A stretch of 64,000 nt of DNA from an uncultured Clostridia bacterium (GCA_947626165.1 CANQRG010000005.1:99984-163983), one strand, 5' to 3'. Numbered from the stretch's first letter, positions 8,406-17,678 are shown. Numbers and translations are program-made. Notes: generated from the sequence alone by a model not told the origin.

Positions 8406-10064
8406 ATGCTAACGGAGTTATATATTGAAAATCTTGCCGTTATTGAAAAGTCGGTAATCAACTTCGGCGATAAGCTGAATGTGTTTACAGGCGAAACGGG
8501 AGCAGGAAAATCAATTTTAATAAATGGAATAAATGCAATTCTCGGTCAGCGTGTTACAAAGGATATTGTTCGCACAGGAACAAAAAAAGCAGTTATTTCT
8601 GCAGTGTTTAACAATGTGCCTAGCGAGGTTTTGAGAATTCTTTTAGACAGCGGCATAGACAGCGAGGGCGAGCTTATTATTTCCAGGGAAATCTCAGCCG
8701 ACGGCGGCAGTGTTGCCCGCATAAACTCTCGTCCTGTTAATCTCTCTGTTTTAAGAGAAATAGGGGATATTCTTGTAAATATTCACGGCCAGCATGACAG
8801 CCAGATTCTGTTATCCCCTCAGAAACACATTGAAATACTTGACGCATATGGCAATCTTGAATCAGAACTTAATGATTATCAGAAATCATTTAGAGAACTT
8901 CAGGCGGTCGCAAAGCAGATCAAGCAGGTTTCTTTAAGCCAGCAAAATAAAATTGAAAGAATACAAAAACTTAAAGGTATTGTTGATGAAATCTCATCAC
9001 TTGATTTAAAAGAAAATGAAGACGAAGAAATAGAGTCTGAATTTGAACTGTCAAACAACGCCGTTGAGGTAAGACAGGCTGTAACAGGGGTTGTAAATCT
9101 TATTGAAGATGACGATGGTATCAGCTCGGAGCTTTTCAGTGCAGCCGATGCTTTAGAGAATTATTCGGACGTTTTTTCAGACTTAGAGCCTTTAATAGAG
9201 CGAATTAAATCTGCTAAGATTGAAATTGACGATATTTCAAGTGAACTGAATCATCTAACGTCAATGCTTGAAGTCGACCCTGAAAGATTTGCATATGTTT
9301 CAGCTAGAAACGACAGCATAATAAGAATAAAGAAAAAGTATGGTCCAAATCTTTCAGATGTTCTTAACAGGCTTGATGAGTCGGTAAAAGAGCTTGAAGC
9401 ATTAACAGGTAATGAAAATAATATAGAGACTTTGAAAGCTAAAAGGGAAGAGCTGTTGGAGGAAACTTCAAAAAAGGCAATAAGATTGTCAAACAGCCGT
9501 GAGATGGCAGGCAAGAGGTTTATAAAAGAGGTAACCTCACAGCTTGAGTTTTTAAATATGCCTAATGTTAAGCTGGAAATTTCCAATCAAAAAGGAAAAC
9601 TGACTATTCACGGAATGGATAATATAGAGTTTTTAATTTCAGCAAATTTGGGCGAGGAGCCAAAGCCTATTGCAAAAATAGCGTCCGGAGGAGAGTTATC
9701 GCGTATAATGCTAGCTTTAAAAAGCGTAATTGCTGAAAAGGATAACACTCCAACAATGATCTTTGATGAAATAGACACAGGCGTCAGCGGTCGTGCGGCG
9801 CAAAAGATAGGTATTAAACTGCGTGAAATTTCAAGAAACAGACAGGTCATTTGCGTAACTCATTTAGCTCAAATAGCTGTTTCAGGTGATACTCATATGC
9901 TAATTGAAAAGAAAACGGAAAACGGAAAAACCAAAACAACAGTATGTGAATTGACATCACTTGAAGAAAGAAAAAGCGAGATCGCAAGGATCATAAGCGG
10001 AGATGATAGTTCAGAAATAACTTTAGCAAGCGCTGAGGAAATGCTAAAGAATGTTAATCATTAA
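8406..10064 (+). CDS. recN: DNA repair protein RecN
   Basis: RecN is an SMC-like ATPase acting early in double-strand-break repair. The 552 residues include the N-terminal half ATPase with Walker A GETGAGKS (29-36) and the Q-loop region VNIHGQHDSQIL, a central coiled coil (about 150-390) shorter than SMC arms, the ABC signature IASGGELSRIMLALK, and Walker B TMIFDEIDTGVSG with a following histidine switch VTHLAQIA. It is the last gene of the operon and is followed by a hairpin terminator. Confidence 0.95.
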   Translation: MLTELYIENLAVIEKSVINFGDKLNVFTGETGAGKSILINGINAILGQRVTKDIVRTGTKKAVISAVFNNVPSEVLRILLDSGIDSEGELIISREISADGGSVARINSRPVNLSVLREIGDILVNIHGQHDSQILLSPQKHIEILDAYGNLESELNDYQKSFRELQAVAKQIKQVSLSQQNKIERIQKLKGIVDEISSLDLKENEDEEIESEFELSNNAVEVRQAVTGVVNLIEDDDGISSELFSAADALENYSDVFSDLEPLIERIKSAKIEIDDISSELNHLTSMLEVDPERFAYVSARNDSIIRIKKKYGPNLSDVLNRLDESVKELEALTGNENNIETLKAKREELLEETSKKAIRLSNSREMAGKRFIKEVTSQLEFLNMPNVKLEISNQKGKLTIHGMDNIEFLISANLGEEPKPIAKIASGGELSRIMLALKSVIAEKDNTPTMIFDEIDTGVSGRAAQKIGIKLREISRNRQVICVTHLAQIAVSGDTHMLIEKKTENGKTKTTVCELTSLEERKSEIARIISGDDSSEITLASAEEMLKNVNH

Positions 10065-10074
10065 GTTTATATAT

Positions 10075-10106
10075 AAAACGGTTAGCTTAATGCTTGCCGT
10101 TTTTTT
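10075..10106 (+). terminator. Rho-independent terminator after recN
   Basis: A stem of AAAACGG with CCGTTTT, plus an inner AGC/GCT pair across a 2x2 internal loop, is followed by a run of seven T. It separates the recN operon from the thyX promoter. Confidence 0.7.
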
Positions 10107-10112
10107 CTGTAT

Positions 10113-10141
10113 TTGACTTTTTACTTCTAAAATGGTATAAT
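10113..10141 (+). promoter_or_regulatory. Sigma-A promoter of the thyX operon
   Basis: TTGACT (10113-10118), a 17-bp spacer and TATAAT (10136-10141) form a near-consensus housekeeping promoter ending 31 bp before the thyX ATG. Confidence 0.8.
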
Positions 10142-10172
10142 TAATTAACTTTATACAAGGATTGATAGTATT

Positions 10173-10940
10173 ATGAAAGTTACTTTACTAGCGCACACTC
10201 CTGAGCCTGAAAAAACAATTGCGGCTGCCGCAAAATTGTGCTATGCAAGCTCTGATATTGATACGCTCCTTGACGGTTTGACTGAGGAGAAGACTGTGAA
10301 TTTTTTGAATTTGCTTTCCAATCTAGGACATCAAAGCCCTGTTGAACACGTTACATTTACTTTTGGTATCGAGGGAGTTTCACGCGCGCTGTTAGCTCAG
10401 ATCACCAGACACAGGATAGCTTCATTCTCAGTGCAGAGTCAGAGATACGTTGAGGAGAAAAACTATGAGTTTGTAACTCCGCCTGAAATTTCGGCTGTTC
10501 CGGAGGCGCTAGAGGAGTTCAACAAGCAAATGGATTCAGCTATTACGAGTTATAACAAGCTTGCGGATATTCTTAAAGAGAAGCACTTTAATACTTTTAT
10601 AGAAGAAGGCTTTGATGAAAAGGAAGCCGTAAAAAAGGCTCAGAAAAAGGCAATAGAAGACGCTCGGTTTGTTCTTCCAAATGCCTGCGATACTAAAATG
10701 ATTATGACTATGAACGCAAGAAGTCTTTTAAATTTCTTTAAACTTAGATGCTGTTCAAGAGCACAATGGGAAATTAAAGCTCTTGCCGACGAAATGCTAA
10801 GACTGTGCTGCAAGGTCGCACCTACCATTTTTAAAAATGCAGGTCCCGAATGTGTAAGAGGGAAGTGTGCCGAGGGTAAGATGACCTGCGGCAAATTGAA
10901 AGAGGTTCAAAAATATTATAAGGAGCTTAAAAATGAATAA
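10173..10940 (+). CDS. thyX: FAD-dependent thymidylate synthase ThyX
   Basis: ThyX converts dUMP to dTMP with methylene-tetrahydrofolate and reduced FAD. The signature RHRxxSx4SxR appears at residues 79-91 (RHRIASFSVQSQR), and the C-terminal ARSLLNFFKLRCCSRAQWEIKALADEML helix is typical. The protein is 255 residues. No thyA is visible here. The thymidylate kinase gene overlaps its 3' end by 8 nt, so dTMP synthesis and phosphorylation are coupled. Confidence 0.95.
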   Translation: MKVTLLAHTPEPEKTIAAAAKLCYASSDIDTLLDGLTEEKTVNFLNLLSNLGHQSPVEHVTFTFGIEGVSRALLAQITRHRIASFSVQSQRYVEEKNYEFVTPPEISAVPEALEEFNKQMDSAITSYNKLADILKEKHFNTFIEEGFDEKEAVKKAQKKAIEDARFVLPNACDTKMIMTMNARSLLNFFKLRCCSRAQWEIKALADEMLRLCCKVAPTIFKNAGPECVRGKCAEGKMTCGKLKEVQKYYKELKNE

Positions 10941-11598
10941 GAAGCTCATTGTTATAGAGGGATTAGACGGAAGCGGAAAATCAACTCAGTTTAAAATAAT
11001 TGATAAAATTCTTAATGACAATAATATTCCTCATAAATCAATCAGCTTTCCCGATTATGAGAAGCCCTCATCAGCACTGGTCAAGATGTATCTTAGTGGC
11101 GAGTTTTCAAAAAACGCAAAGGATATAAACGCTTATGCGGCGTCCAGCTTTTACGCTGTTGACAGATATGCTAGCTTTAAGCTGTACTGGGAGGACGCTT
11201 ATAACAACGGAGATTTGATATTAGCAAGCAGATATGTAACGTCTAATGCTATATATCAAATGGTTAAATGTAATAAAAGCGAATGGGACGAATATCTTGA
11301 CTGGCTTTCAGAATATGAATATGAAAAGCTGGGGCTGCCCAGACCTGATCTGGTTATTTTTCTTGATATGCCGATTGAGATTTCGCAAAGGCTTATGACC
11401 GAAAGATATAACGGTGACGAGGGTAAAAAGGATATTCACGAATTAGACGTTGAGTTTCTGAAGTCATGCCGTGAAGCCGCTCTTTATACTGCGAATAAGC
11501 AAGGCTGGAGCATAATAAATTGCTCAAACGGTGCAGTTCCGCTGAGTATTGATGAAATTACAAATAAAATAATGAATGAAATAAAAAAACTTAAATAA
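10933..11598 (+). CDS. tmk: Thymidylate kinase-like dNMP kinase
   Basis: The 221-residue P-loop kinase has GLDGSGKST (10-18), the substrate DRYASF segment after a region rich in aromatic residues, and an R-rich lid near MTERYNGDEGKKD. It should convert dTMP to dTDP, next step after ThyX. It differs from the compact classical Tmk (longer middle, SFPDYEKPSSALVKMYLSGEF region) and belongs to the clostridial thymidylate-kinase-like group, so a related deoxynucleoside kinase role is possible. The start has an AAGGAG site inside thyX. Confidence 0.88.
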   Translation: MNKKLIVIEGLDGSGKSTQFKIIDKILNDNNIPHKSISFPDYEKPSSALVKMYLSGEFSKNAKDINAYAASSFYAVDRYASFKLYWEDAYNNGDLILASRYVTSNAIYQMVKCNKSEWDEYLDWLSEYEYEKLGLPRPDLVIFLDMPIEISQRLMTERYNGDEGKKDIHELDVEFLKSCREAALYTANKQGWSIINCSNGAVPLSIDEITNKIMNEIKKLK

Positions 11599-11619
11599 TA
11601 TATTGAAAAGAAGGATACA

Positions 11620-12510
11620 ATGTTTGACTTTAGAGAAATTGAATTAAGTGACAAGTCATGGATTGATGAGCTTTTAGCAAAGTCTGATTTTATGGGCTGT
11701 GAATATTCCTTTGCTAATAATGTGGCATGGCGAAGGCTCAGCGATTCGGTTATTTCAAGATACAAGGATTTTTATTTGATTTCATCTCAGGATAACGATA
11801 ATATTTATCTTACATATCCGGCAGGCGAGGGGAATATTACAGAGCTTCTTCACGTGTTTAGCAAATATTGCTGTAATTTAGGAAAGCGCTTTGTTTTATC
11901 ATCTGTAACACGTGATAATTTAGAATACATAAAAGGGAATTTTGATGGAAAAATAGAAAGTATTAAATCGAATGCCGACTATTATGATTATATATATAAT
12001 GCTGAGGATTTGATAAATTTAAGAGGAAAAAAGTATCATTCAAAGAGAAATCATATCAGCAATTTTAAAAAGCAACCTTGGGAATATAAAGAGCTTACCC
12101 ATGATTTGTTTGACGACTGCATTGAATTTGTAACTGAGAGCTATAATAAAAAGTCCGAGACAGATTATTCCGCCGTTGTTGAGCAGTTTGCCATAAACAC
12201 TTTTTTCACTAATTTTGAGTATTTGAACTTAAAAGGCGGAGTTCTTTTTCAAAATGATAAAATTGTCGGGGTCACGATAGGTGAGAGGCTCAATTCTAAC
12301 ACTTTAGTTGTTCATATAGAAAAGGCACTAAGTGATGTAAACGGCGCATATCCTACCTTGTGCAATGAATTTGCAAAAGCAAATGCGTCAGATTTAAAAT
12401 ATATAAACAGGGAAGAGGATCTAGGTTTAGAAGGACTTAGAAAATCCAAACGCTCCTATCACCCATGCTTTCAGCTAGAAAAACATTCTGTGATATTTAA
12501 AAAAGATTAA
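11620..12510 (+). CDS. DUF2156 / phosphatidylglycerol lysyltransferase C-terminal domain protein
   Basis: The 296 residues look like two tandem GNAT-like halves of the DUF2156 family, which includes the catalytic part of MprF-type aminoacyl-phosphatidylglycerol synthases. Recognisable pieces are the N-terminal CEYSFANNVAWR, the central LRGKKYHSKRNHISNFKK, and the C-terminal NSNTLVVHIEKALSDVNGAYPTLCNEFAK, YINREEDLGLEGLRKSKRSYHP. There is no membrane domain, so this is the soluble stand-alone form. The natural acceptor is unknown. It is common in clostridial genomes. A weak AAGAAGG site precedes the ATG. Confidence 0.8.
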   Translation: MFDFREIELSDKSWIDELLAKSDFMGCEYSFANNVAWRRLSDSVISRYKDFYLISSQDNDNIYLTYPAGEGNITELLHVFSKYCCNLGKRFVLSSVTRDNLEYIKGNFDGKIESIKSNADYYDYIYNAEDLINLRGKKYHSKRNHISNFKKQPWEYKELTHDLFDDCIEFVTESYNKKSETDYSAVVEQFAINTFFTNFEYLNLKGGVLFQNDKIVGVTIGERLNSNTLVVHIEKALSDVNGAYPTLCNEFAKANASDLKYINREEDLGLEGLRKSKRSYHPCFQLEKHSVIFKKD

Positions 12511-12545
12511 TTTTACTAATTCAATACGGAAAGGAAAACACAATT

Positions 12546-13088
12546 ATGGTATATGTATTCTTAGCAAACGGTTTTGAGGAAGTTGAAGCTCTTGCGCCGG
12601 TTGATATTTTAAGACGTGCTGATGTAGACGTTAAAACAGTAGGAGTTGGTTCTGAAATAATCCGAGGAGCGCACGGCATACCTGTGATTACTGATTTGGA
12701 CGCCAATGAAATAGAGCTTAATGAAAATATAGAAATGATTGTTCTGCCGGGCGGAATGCCGGGAACTGTAAACCTCGAGAAAAATGAAAATGTTCAAAAG
12801 GCTATAGACTATTGTATAGATAACAACAAATATATTTCTGCGATATGCGCAGCTCCATCAATTCTCGGACACAAGGGTATTTTAGACGGTAAGACTGCAA
12901 CTTGCTTCCCAGGGTTTGAAAAGGAGTTGGGTATGGCTAATTATTCGCATGAGCTTGTGGTAAACGACGGGAAAATAACTACAGCCAGGGGAGCAGGCGC
13001 AGCAATAAAGTTCGGACTAAAGCTGGTTGAGCTTTTGGTATCAAAAGAAAAGTCAGAGGCGCTCGAGGCATCACTTCAATGCATATAG
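12546..13088 (+). CDS. DJ-1/PfpI family protein (YajL-like)
   Basis: A 180-residue flavodoxin-like protein of the DJ-1 superfamily. The reactive cysteine sits in the nucleophile elbow AICAAPSILG (C101) and the partner glutamate is in GFEEVEALAPVD (E14). Members have been assigned chaperone, glyoxalase or deglycase activities, still disputed. It overlaps the next gene by 10 nt. A GGAAAGGA site lies upstream. Confidence 0.9.
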   Translation: MVYVFLANGFEEVEALAPVDILRRADVDVKTVGVGSEIIRGAHGIPVITDLDANEIELNENIEMIVLPGGMPGTVNLEKNENVQKAIDYCIDNNKYISAICAAPSILGHKGILDGKTATCFPGFEKELGMANYSHELVVNDGKITTARGAGAAIKFGLKLVELLVSKEKSEALEASLQCI

Positions 13089-13669
13089 ATATAAAAATAC
13101 AAAAAGATATTCTTAGAAAGGATATTTTACAAAGACGCAACAAGTTGAACAAATCAGAAATAGAATTGAAAAGCCAGTTGATTTTAAATAGACTTATTGA
13201 CTTGGATAAACTGAAAAACTCTAAAAAAATTTGTGTTTATGTATCTAAAGATTCTGAGGTTGGAACCTTTTCTTTGATAAATCGACTTATAAATATGGAC
13301 AAGTCTTTGTATGCTCCTAAGTGCGACATAAAAAGCAATTATATGGCATTTTATAAAATCAACTCTCTGTCTGATTTAAGTATTGGTGCATTTTCTGTTT
13401 TAGAACCCAGTGATAAAACTGATAAATATGTATGCTCAAACAAAAGTGATATATGTATCGTTCCCGCGCTGTGTTTTGACAAACAGGGATTTAGATTGGG
13501 TTATGGAAAAGGGTATTATGACAGATTTTTAAAAGATTTCAATGGCATAAAAACCGGTATTTGTTATGATGAATTTGTCGTTGAAGCACTTCCGAAATTT
13601 GATACAGATATAGCCGTTGATTTGATTATAACTGATGTTGAAAAATATTTGTGTAAAGGTGGAAAGTAA
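13079..13669 (+). CDS. 5-formyltetrahydrofolate cyclo-ligase
   Basis: This ATP-dependent enzyme turns 5-formyl-THF into methenyl-THF, returning folate to the one-carbon pool that ThyX drains upstream. The 196-residue protein shows the N-terminal basic KDILRKDILQRRNKL and the family signature GFRLGYGKGYYDRFL that binds the triphosphate. A good ribosome binding site (GAGGCAT) lies in the end of the DJ-1 gene. The Bacillus equivalent is YqgN. Confidence 0.93.
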   Translation: MHIDIKIQKDILRKDILQRRNKLNKSEIELKSQLILNRLIDLDKLKNSKKICVYVSKDSEVGTFSLINRLINMDKSLYAPKCDIKSNYMAFYKINSLSDLSIGAFSVLEPSDKTDKYVCSNKSDICIVPALCFDKQGFRLGYGKGYYDRFLKDFNGIKTGICYDEFVVEALPKFDTDIAVDLIITDVEKYLCKGGK

Positions 13670-13671
13670 AA

Positions 13672-15315
13672 ATGGATGAAAACGAAAAGAAACTTAATAA
13701 CACCGATAAAAATGACGATTTGGACTTTGATTCTAAGTTGAGTGAATTTTTAAACGAAAGTTTTAAAGCGTCAAAAGAGCTTGATTCTATAGTTGGAGAA
13801 GATAAAAGTGAAAATGTTGTTGCTTCGGCAGATGTAACCTTGACAAATCTTGAAACAAGAAAGCCTTTAGAAAGTTTAAATTCGCTTAATGATAAAAAGG
13901 TACATAAAGAAGAGTCTGAGGCTTTGAAAAATGTATCTTCCATTTCTAAAGAAAGTATCATTCCCTCAAATGGAGAGGATTTATCGCTCGACATCAATGA
14001 AAGTCTCAATGCAAAAAATAAAATAAAAGAAGCTGAGGACGAATTTAAGAATGAAGTAACGTCAAAAATTCCTAAGCAGTCTAACGATATAAATGATGAT
14101 TTTAAACTTGATACAAACAGTCAGAAAGAAAAATTCAATTTGAATATTGACTATTCTAAAAGTGATATTTCCCATCCTAAAAGCTCTCATAAAGTTTCGG
14201 ATAATAACTCAAAAAAACAGAATAAAAAGAAAAAAGTTGAAGTTAATTACTCGATTTTCACAGGACTTATTGTTACTGTTGTTGTTTTGTTAGTTTCTGT
14301 TTCGCTTGCTTTTTTTGGAATTTCATTAGGCCTTGAATATTTAGGCATCAACAAAAGTGATGAAGTAATTAAACTGAATATTAAAGAAGGCTCGAACACA
14401 GATGATATAGCACAGCAGCTTATTGACGAAGATATTATAGAAAATAAATTCTTATTCAAGTTAATAGTTAATTTAAAAAACGCAGGCTCGTTGATGAAGC
14501 CGGGAGATATTGAACTTAAACCAAGCTGGTCATATGCTGATAAAATAGATGCATTAGTTGAACAAAGAGAATCCTTTGAAACGGTTTCTGTTGTCTTTCC
14601 TGAAGGAACTACTTTGCTTGATGCTGCAAAATTGTTGGAAACCAAAGGTGTTATCTCAGATTACCAGGAGCTTATCTATACATTCAACAGTGAAAAGTTC
14701 GGTTATGATTTTGAAAGCCTTATTGACAATAAGGGCAAGAAATTCTATGCTATGGAGGGTTATTTCTATCCCGACACATATAATTTCTATCTAGATGATT
14801 CTTCATTTAATATTGTTAAGACAGTAAGAGAGCATTTTAATTCTAAATTTACTGAGGATATGAAAAATACTATGCGTGAAAACGGTATGACTATGGACGA
14901 GGTCATTACGCTTGCGTCTATTGTTCAGGCTGAGTCGGGTTCGGTAAAAGATATGCCTAAGGTAGCATCAGTTTTCCTCAATAGATTAAAAGACCCTGCA
15001 AATTTCCCGAGACTTGAATCTGACGCAACAGAAACCTATTATAAAGATGTTATAAAGGTAGAGGCTGAAAGCTCAAAAACATTTACAGATAGTGAAATTA
15101 AAGAGTTTAAGGATTACTATGATACCTATGTTGCAAACGGGCTTCCGGCAGGACCTGTCTGCAATCCGGGTCTTGAAGCGATAAACGCAGTATTATATCC
15201 GGAAAAAACAGATTATCTGTATTTCTGCTCAAACCTGAAAAACAAAAAGACTTACTTTGCAAAAACGCTGTCTACTCATAAAAAGAATCTTAAAAAGGCT
15301 GGTTTAGACGACTAA
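13672..15315 (+). CDS. mltG: Endolytic murein transglycosylase MltG
   Basis: MltG cuts nascent glycan strands and is thought to end their polymerisation. The protein (547 residues) has one transmembrane helix at about 195-218 and an extracellular YceG domain with a LysM-like N-terminal part (IKEGSNTDDIAQQLIDEDII) and the catalytic glutamate in ASIVQAESG (E421). The C-terminal GLPAGPVCNPGLEAINAVLYP and YLYFCSN motifs are standard. Unusual is the long cytoplasmic N-terminus (about 190 residues), highly acidic, Ser/Asn/Lys-rich and probably disordered. Similar extensions are known in other Gram-positive MltG proteins. Confidence 0.93.
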   Translation: MDENEKKLNNTDKNDDLDFDSKLSEFLNESFKASKELDSIVGEDKSENVVASADVTLTNLETRKPLESLNSLNDKKVHKEESEALKNVSSISKESIIPSNGEDLSLDINESLNAKNKIKEAEDEFKNEVTSKIPKQSNDINDDFKLDTNSQKEKFNLNIDYSKSDISHPKSSHKVSDNNSKKQNKKKKVEVNYSIFTGLIVTVVVLLVSVSLAFFGISLGLEYLGINKSDEVIKLNIKEGSNTDDIAQQLIDEDIIENKFLFKLIVNLKNAGSLMKPGDIELKPSWSYADKIDALVEQRESFETVSVVFPEGTTLLDAAKLLETKGVISDYQELIYTFNSEKFGYDFESLIDNKGKKFYAMEGYFYPDTYNFYLDDSSFNIVKTVREHFNSKFTEDMKNTMRENGMTMDEVITLASIVQAESGSVKDMPKVASVFLNRLKDPANFPRLESDATETYYKDVIKVEAESSKTFTDSEIKEFKDYYDTYVANGLPAGPVCNPGLEAINAVLYPEKTDYLYFCSNLKNKKTYFAKTLSTHKKNLKKAGLDD

Positions 15316-15339
15316 TATCAAAGAATCTATGGAGGCACA

Positions 15340-16572
15340 ATGGATTTAAGCAATTTAGAGGTTTTATCTCCGGCAGGTGATATGGAAAGACTTGAAGCCG
15401 CGCTTGATTACGGCGCTGACGCCGTTTATCTCGGCGGCAAGTCGTTTGGAATGAGAGCAGGACCTTCAAACTTTGACAATACTGAGCTCAAAACTGCTGT
15501 AGAAATGGCTCATAAACGAGGCGTTCTGGTGTATCTTACCTGCAATACATTACCTCACAATGATGAAATTCCACACTTTAAAGAGTTTCTAGATAATGCG
15601 ATCGATGCCAAAGTCGACGCTGTAATAGTAAATGATATAGGGCTTCTGTCATTGGTAAAAAAGTACGCACCAAATATGGAAATTCACATTTCCACACAGG
15701 CAGGAATTGTGAACTATGTTACTGCAAACGAGTTTTATAATATGGGAGCAAAGCGAGTTGTTCTGGCAAGAGAGCTTTCACTTGATGAAATAGCTGAAAT
15801 AAGAGCAAAAACTCCAAAGGAACTGGATATAGAGTGTTTTGTACATGGGGCAATGTGTGTTAGCTTTTCGGGCAGATGTCTTTTGTCAAGCTATTTAGTC
15901 AATCGTGATGCGAACAGGGGAGAATGCGCACAGCCTTGCAGGTGGGGCTACCACCTTATGGAGGAAAAGCGAAACGGTCAGTATTTTCCTGTATTTGAAG
16001 ATGAAAAGGGAACATATATTCTAAATGCGAAAGATATGTGTATGATAGAGCATTTAGACAAGCTTGCAAAGGCAGGAATTAAGAGCTTTAAAATTGAAGG
16101 CAGAGCTAAATCTGCATATTATGTTTCGGTAGTGACGAACGCTTATAGAATGGCTGTTGATTTTTTAAGAAACAATCCTGATGACTACGATAAATTGCCT
16201 TCTTGGATAAAAGAAGAAGTTTACAAAGTAAGCCATAGAGCCTACTGCACAGGCTTCTTTTTCGGTCATCCAAATGAGCAGTTAGACACTCAGTATTACG
16301 AAACCAGCGGATATATCAGAGAATATGATGTTGTTGCGATGGTTGATGAATGCAAAGATGGAAGAATTTATGCAACACAGCGAAATAAATTCAATAGGGG
16401 AGACGAGCTTGAAATTTTGGCACCCGGTAAAGAGCCTGTTAAAATTACCGCCGATAAACTATATAACGATAAAAATGAAGAGATAGACACAGCAAATCAC
16501 GCAATGATGAAGATGTCACTGGAATGTGATAAAGTTTTTGAAAAAAATTCAATTATTAGAATGAAAAAATAA
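15340..16572 (+). CDS. U32 family peptidase / tRNA hydroxylation-type protein
   Basis: This 410-residue protein begins with the U32 TIM-barrel signature (LEVLSPAGDMERLEAALDYGADAVYLGG) and carries the family cysteine cluster in FVHGAMCVSFSGRCLLSSY and GECAQPCRW. U32 proteins were named peptidases, but the bacterial homologues TrhP/YrrO-YrrN act in 5-hydroxyuridine formation on tRNA with prephenate. The cysteine pattern fits that iron-sulfur-containing group. It is the last gene of this operon, 24 bp after mltG, and is followed by a bidirectional terminator. Confidence 0.9.
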   Translation: MDLSNLEVLSPAGDMERLEAALDYGADAVYLGGKSFGMRAGPSNFDNTELKTAVEMAHKRGVLVYLTCNTLPHNDEIPHFKEFLDNAIDAKVDAVIVNDIGLLSLVKKYAPNMEIHISTQAGIVNYVTANEFYNMGAKRVVLARELSLDEIAEIRAKTPKELDIECFVHGAMCVSFSGRCLLSSYLVNRDANRGECAQPCRWGYHLMEEKRNGQYFPVFEDEKGTYILNAKDMCMIEHLDKLAKAGIKSFKIEGRAKSAYYVSVVTNAYRMAVDFLRNNPDDYDKLPSWIKEEVYKVSHRAYCTGFFFGHPNEQLDTQYYETSGYIREYDVVAMVDECKDGRIYATQRNKFNRGDELEILAPGKEPVKITADKLYNDKNEEIDTANHAMMKMSLECDKVFEKNSIIRMKK

Positions 16573-16577
16573 AAAAG

Positions 16578-16604
16578 CCTCTTGTGAGATAAAGTCACAA
16601 GAGG
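16578..16604. terminator. Bidirectional terminator between convergent genes
   Basis: A perfect 10-bp stem (CCTCTTGTGA with TCACAAGAGG, 7-nt loop) is flanked by AAAAAAG on the left and TTAAATTTTT on the right. It lies between the U32 gene (+) and the recombinase gene (-), serving both. Confidence 0.85.
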
Positions 16605-16612
16605 TTAAATTT

Positions 16613-17608
16613 TTATTCGTTATTTTTCTGTCTTTTTGGTGCTTTATTATTTGCAAGCGGTGAGGCATCGGCAGCTTTTTTTAAATTCTCACTGGAAAGA
16701 TGAGTGTAAATTTCAGTAGTGGCGATACTTTTATGTCCTAAGACTTCTTTAAGAATAAGCGGATCAACTCCGCCGTGCTGGTACATCAATGTTGCCGCTG
16801 TGTGTCTCAGCTTGTGAGTTGTGATCCCAAGATTGTTTAACCCTGCACGCTTAAGCATTTCTTCAACTATCTGCTGTACTCTGCGCTTGTCAATTCGTTT
16901 TTTAGCCTGCGAAAGAAACATTGCTTCAGGCTCTCTGGAATTGGTAGGACGCACAGACAAATAGCTGTTTAGAGCGTCAATGCAGGCGTCATTAAGATAT
17001 ACTATACGCTCTTTACTACCTTTTCCAAATAATCTCAACGTTCTATTTTCTTTACTGTAATCGTTAAGATTAAGCCCAACAAGCTCGCTCAAACGCATTC
17101 CGCAGTTTAAAAACAAAGTTATCATACAGAAGTCACGTTCTTTATTTTTTGAATCAATATTTTTTAATAACTGCAAAGATTCATCTAATGATAAATATTT
17201 TGGAAGTTTATTTTTGATTTTCGGAAGTTCCAGATCATCTAATGGATTCTTATCTAAAAGTTTAGCCTTAGTATGTAAATAAAGAAAAAACTGTTTAAGC
17301 GCTGAAGTTTTCCTTGCACGGGTTGCTGTGTCATTTTCTCTGACGTCCTTTAAATAATTCAAATATTCATAAGCATCATACAAAGTAACATTTTCAATAT
17401 ACTTGAATGGAACGTCAGCAATAGTAATCTTAGAAAAATCATCATCACTTGAAACATCTTTATGTTTAATTTTTAAATACCGCAGAAATGTTCTAATATC
17501 AATATAGTATGCTTCTTCAGTTCTTTCAGCACGGTTGCGGATCAATTTAAGATTCATTAAGTAATCCTTTAGATATTCAGGACAATCCGCTGAATATTCG
17601 GGTTTCAT
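16613..17608 (-). CDS. Tyrosine recombinase, XerC/XerD-like
   Basis: A 331-residue site-specific recombinase with an N-terminal SAM-like core-binding domain (about 10-115) and a catalytic domain bearing the full set of residues: Arg in NCGMRLSELVG, His-x2-Arg in THKLRHTAATL, His in LGHKSIATT and the nucleophile Tyr301 in TTEIYTHLS. It could be the chromosome-dimer recombinase or an orphan integrase. Housekeeping-like surroundings and no flanking mobile genes favour a Xer role. It is transcribed alone from a consensus promoter. A short basic C-terminal tail (NKAPKRQKNNE) follows. Confidence 0.88.
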   Translation of the reverse strand: MKPEYSADCPEYLKDYLMNLKLIRNRAERTEEAYYIDIRTFLRYLKIKHKDVSSDDDFSKITIADVPFKYIENVTLYDAYEYLNYLKDVRENDTATRARKTSALKQFFLYLHTKAKLLDKNPLDDLELPKIKNKLPKYLSLDESLQLLKNIDSKNKERDFCMITLFLNCGMRLSELVGLNLNDYSKENRTLRLFGKGSKERIVYLNDACIDALNSYLSVRPTNSREPEAMFLSQAKKRIDKRRVQQIVEEMLKRAGLNNLGITTHKLRHTAATLMYQHGGVDPLILKEVLGHKSIATTEIYTHLSSENLKKAADASPLANNKAPKRQKNNE

Positions 17609-17637
17609 ATAAACAACTCCTTTGTTTATTCTGCCCT

Positions 17638-17669
17638 AAGTTTCACTAAATTTTTATTTAGTGAAACTT
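17638..17669. repeat. Perfect 14-bp inverted repeat in the recombinase leader
   Basis: AAGTTTCACTAAAT and ATTTAGTGAAACTT are perfect complements separated by TTTT. The repeat begins a few bases after the expected start site of the promoter at 17679-17707 and ends about 30 bp before the recombinase ATG. On the minus strand it is not followed by a T run, so an operator or 5' UTR hairpin is more likely than a terminator. On the plus strand a T run does follow. Confidence 0.75.
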
Positions 17670-17678
17670 TTTATATTG

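Noticed and set aside
9251..9586. Long open frame on the minus strand inside recN
   Set aside because: It is rich in Ser, Leu and Phe, as expected from the complement of a Glu/Lys-rich coiled coil, and lacks a ribosome binding site or family resemblance.
14247..14645. Minus-strand open frame inside mltG
   Set aside because: Antisense shadow of a well-recognised gene; no start signal.
16613..17608. Tyrosine recombinase as a phage integrase marking a second island
   Set aside because: Neighbours on both sides are housekeeping genes, composition does not change, and no excisionase, repressor or attachment repeat is visible. A Xer-like role is simpler.
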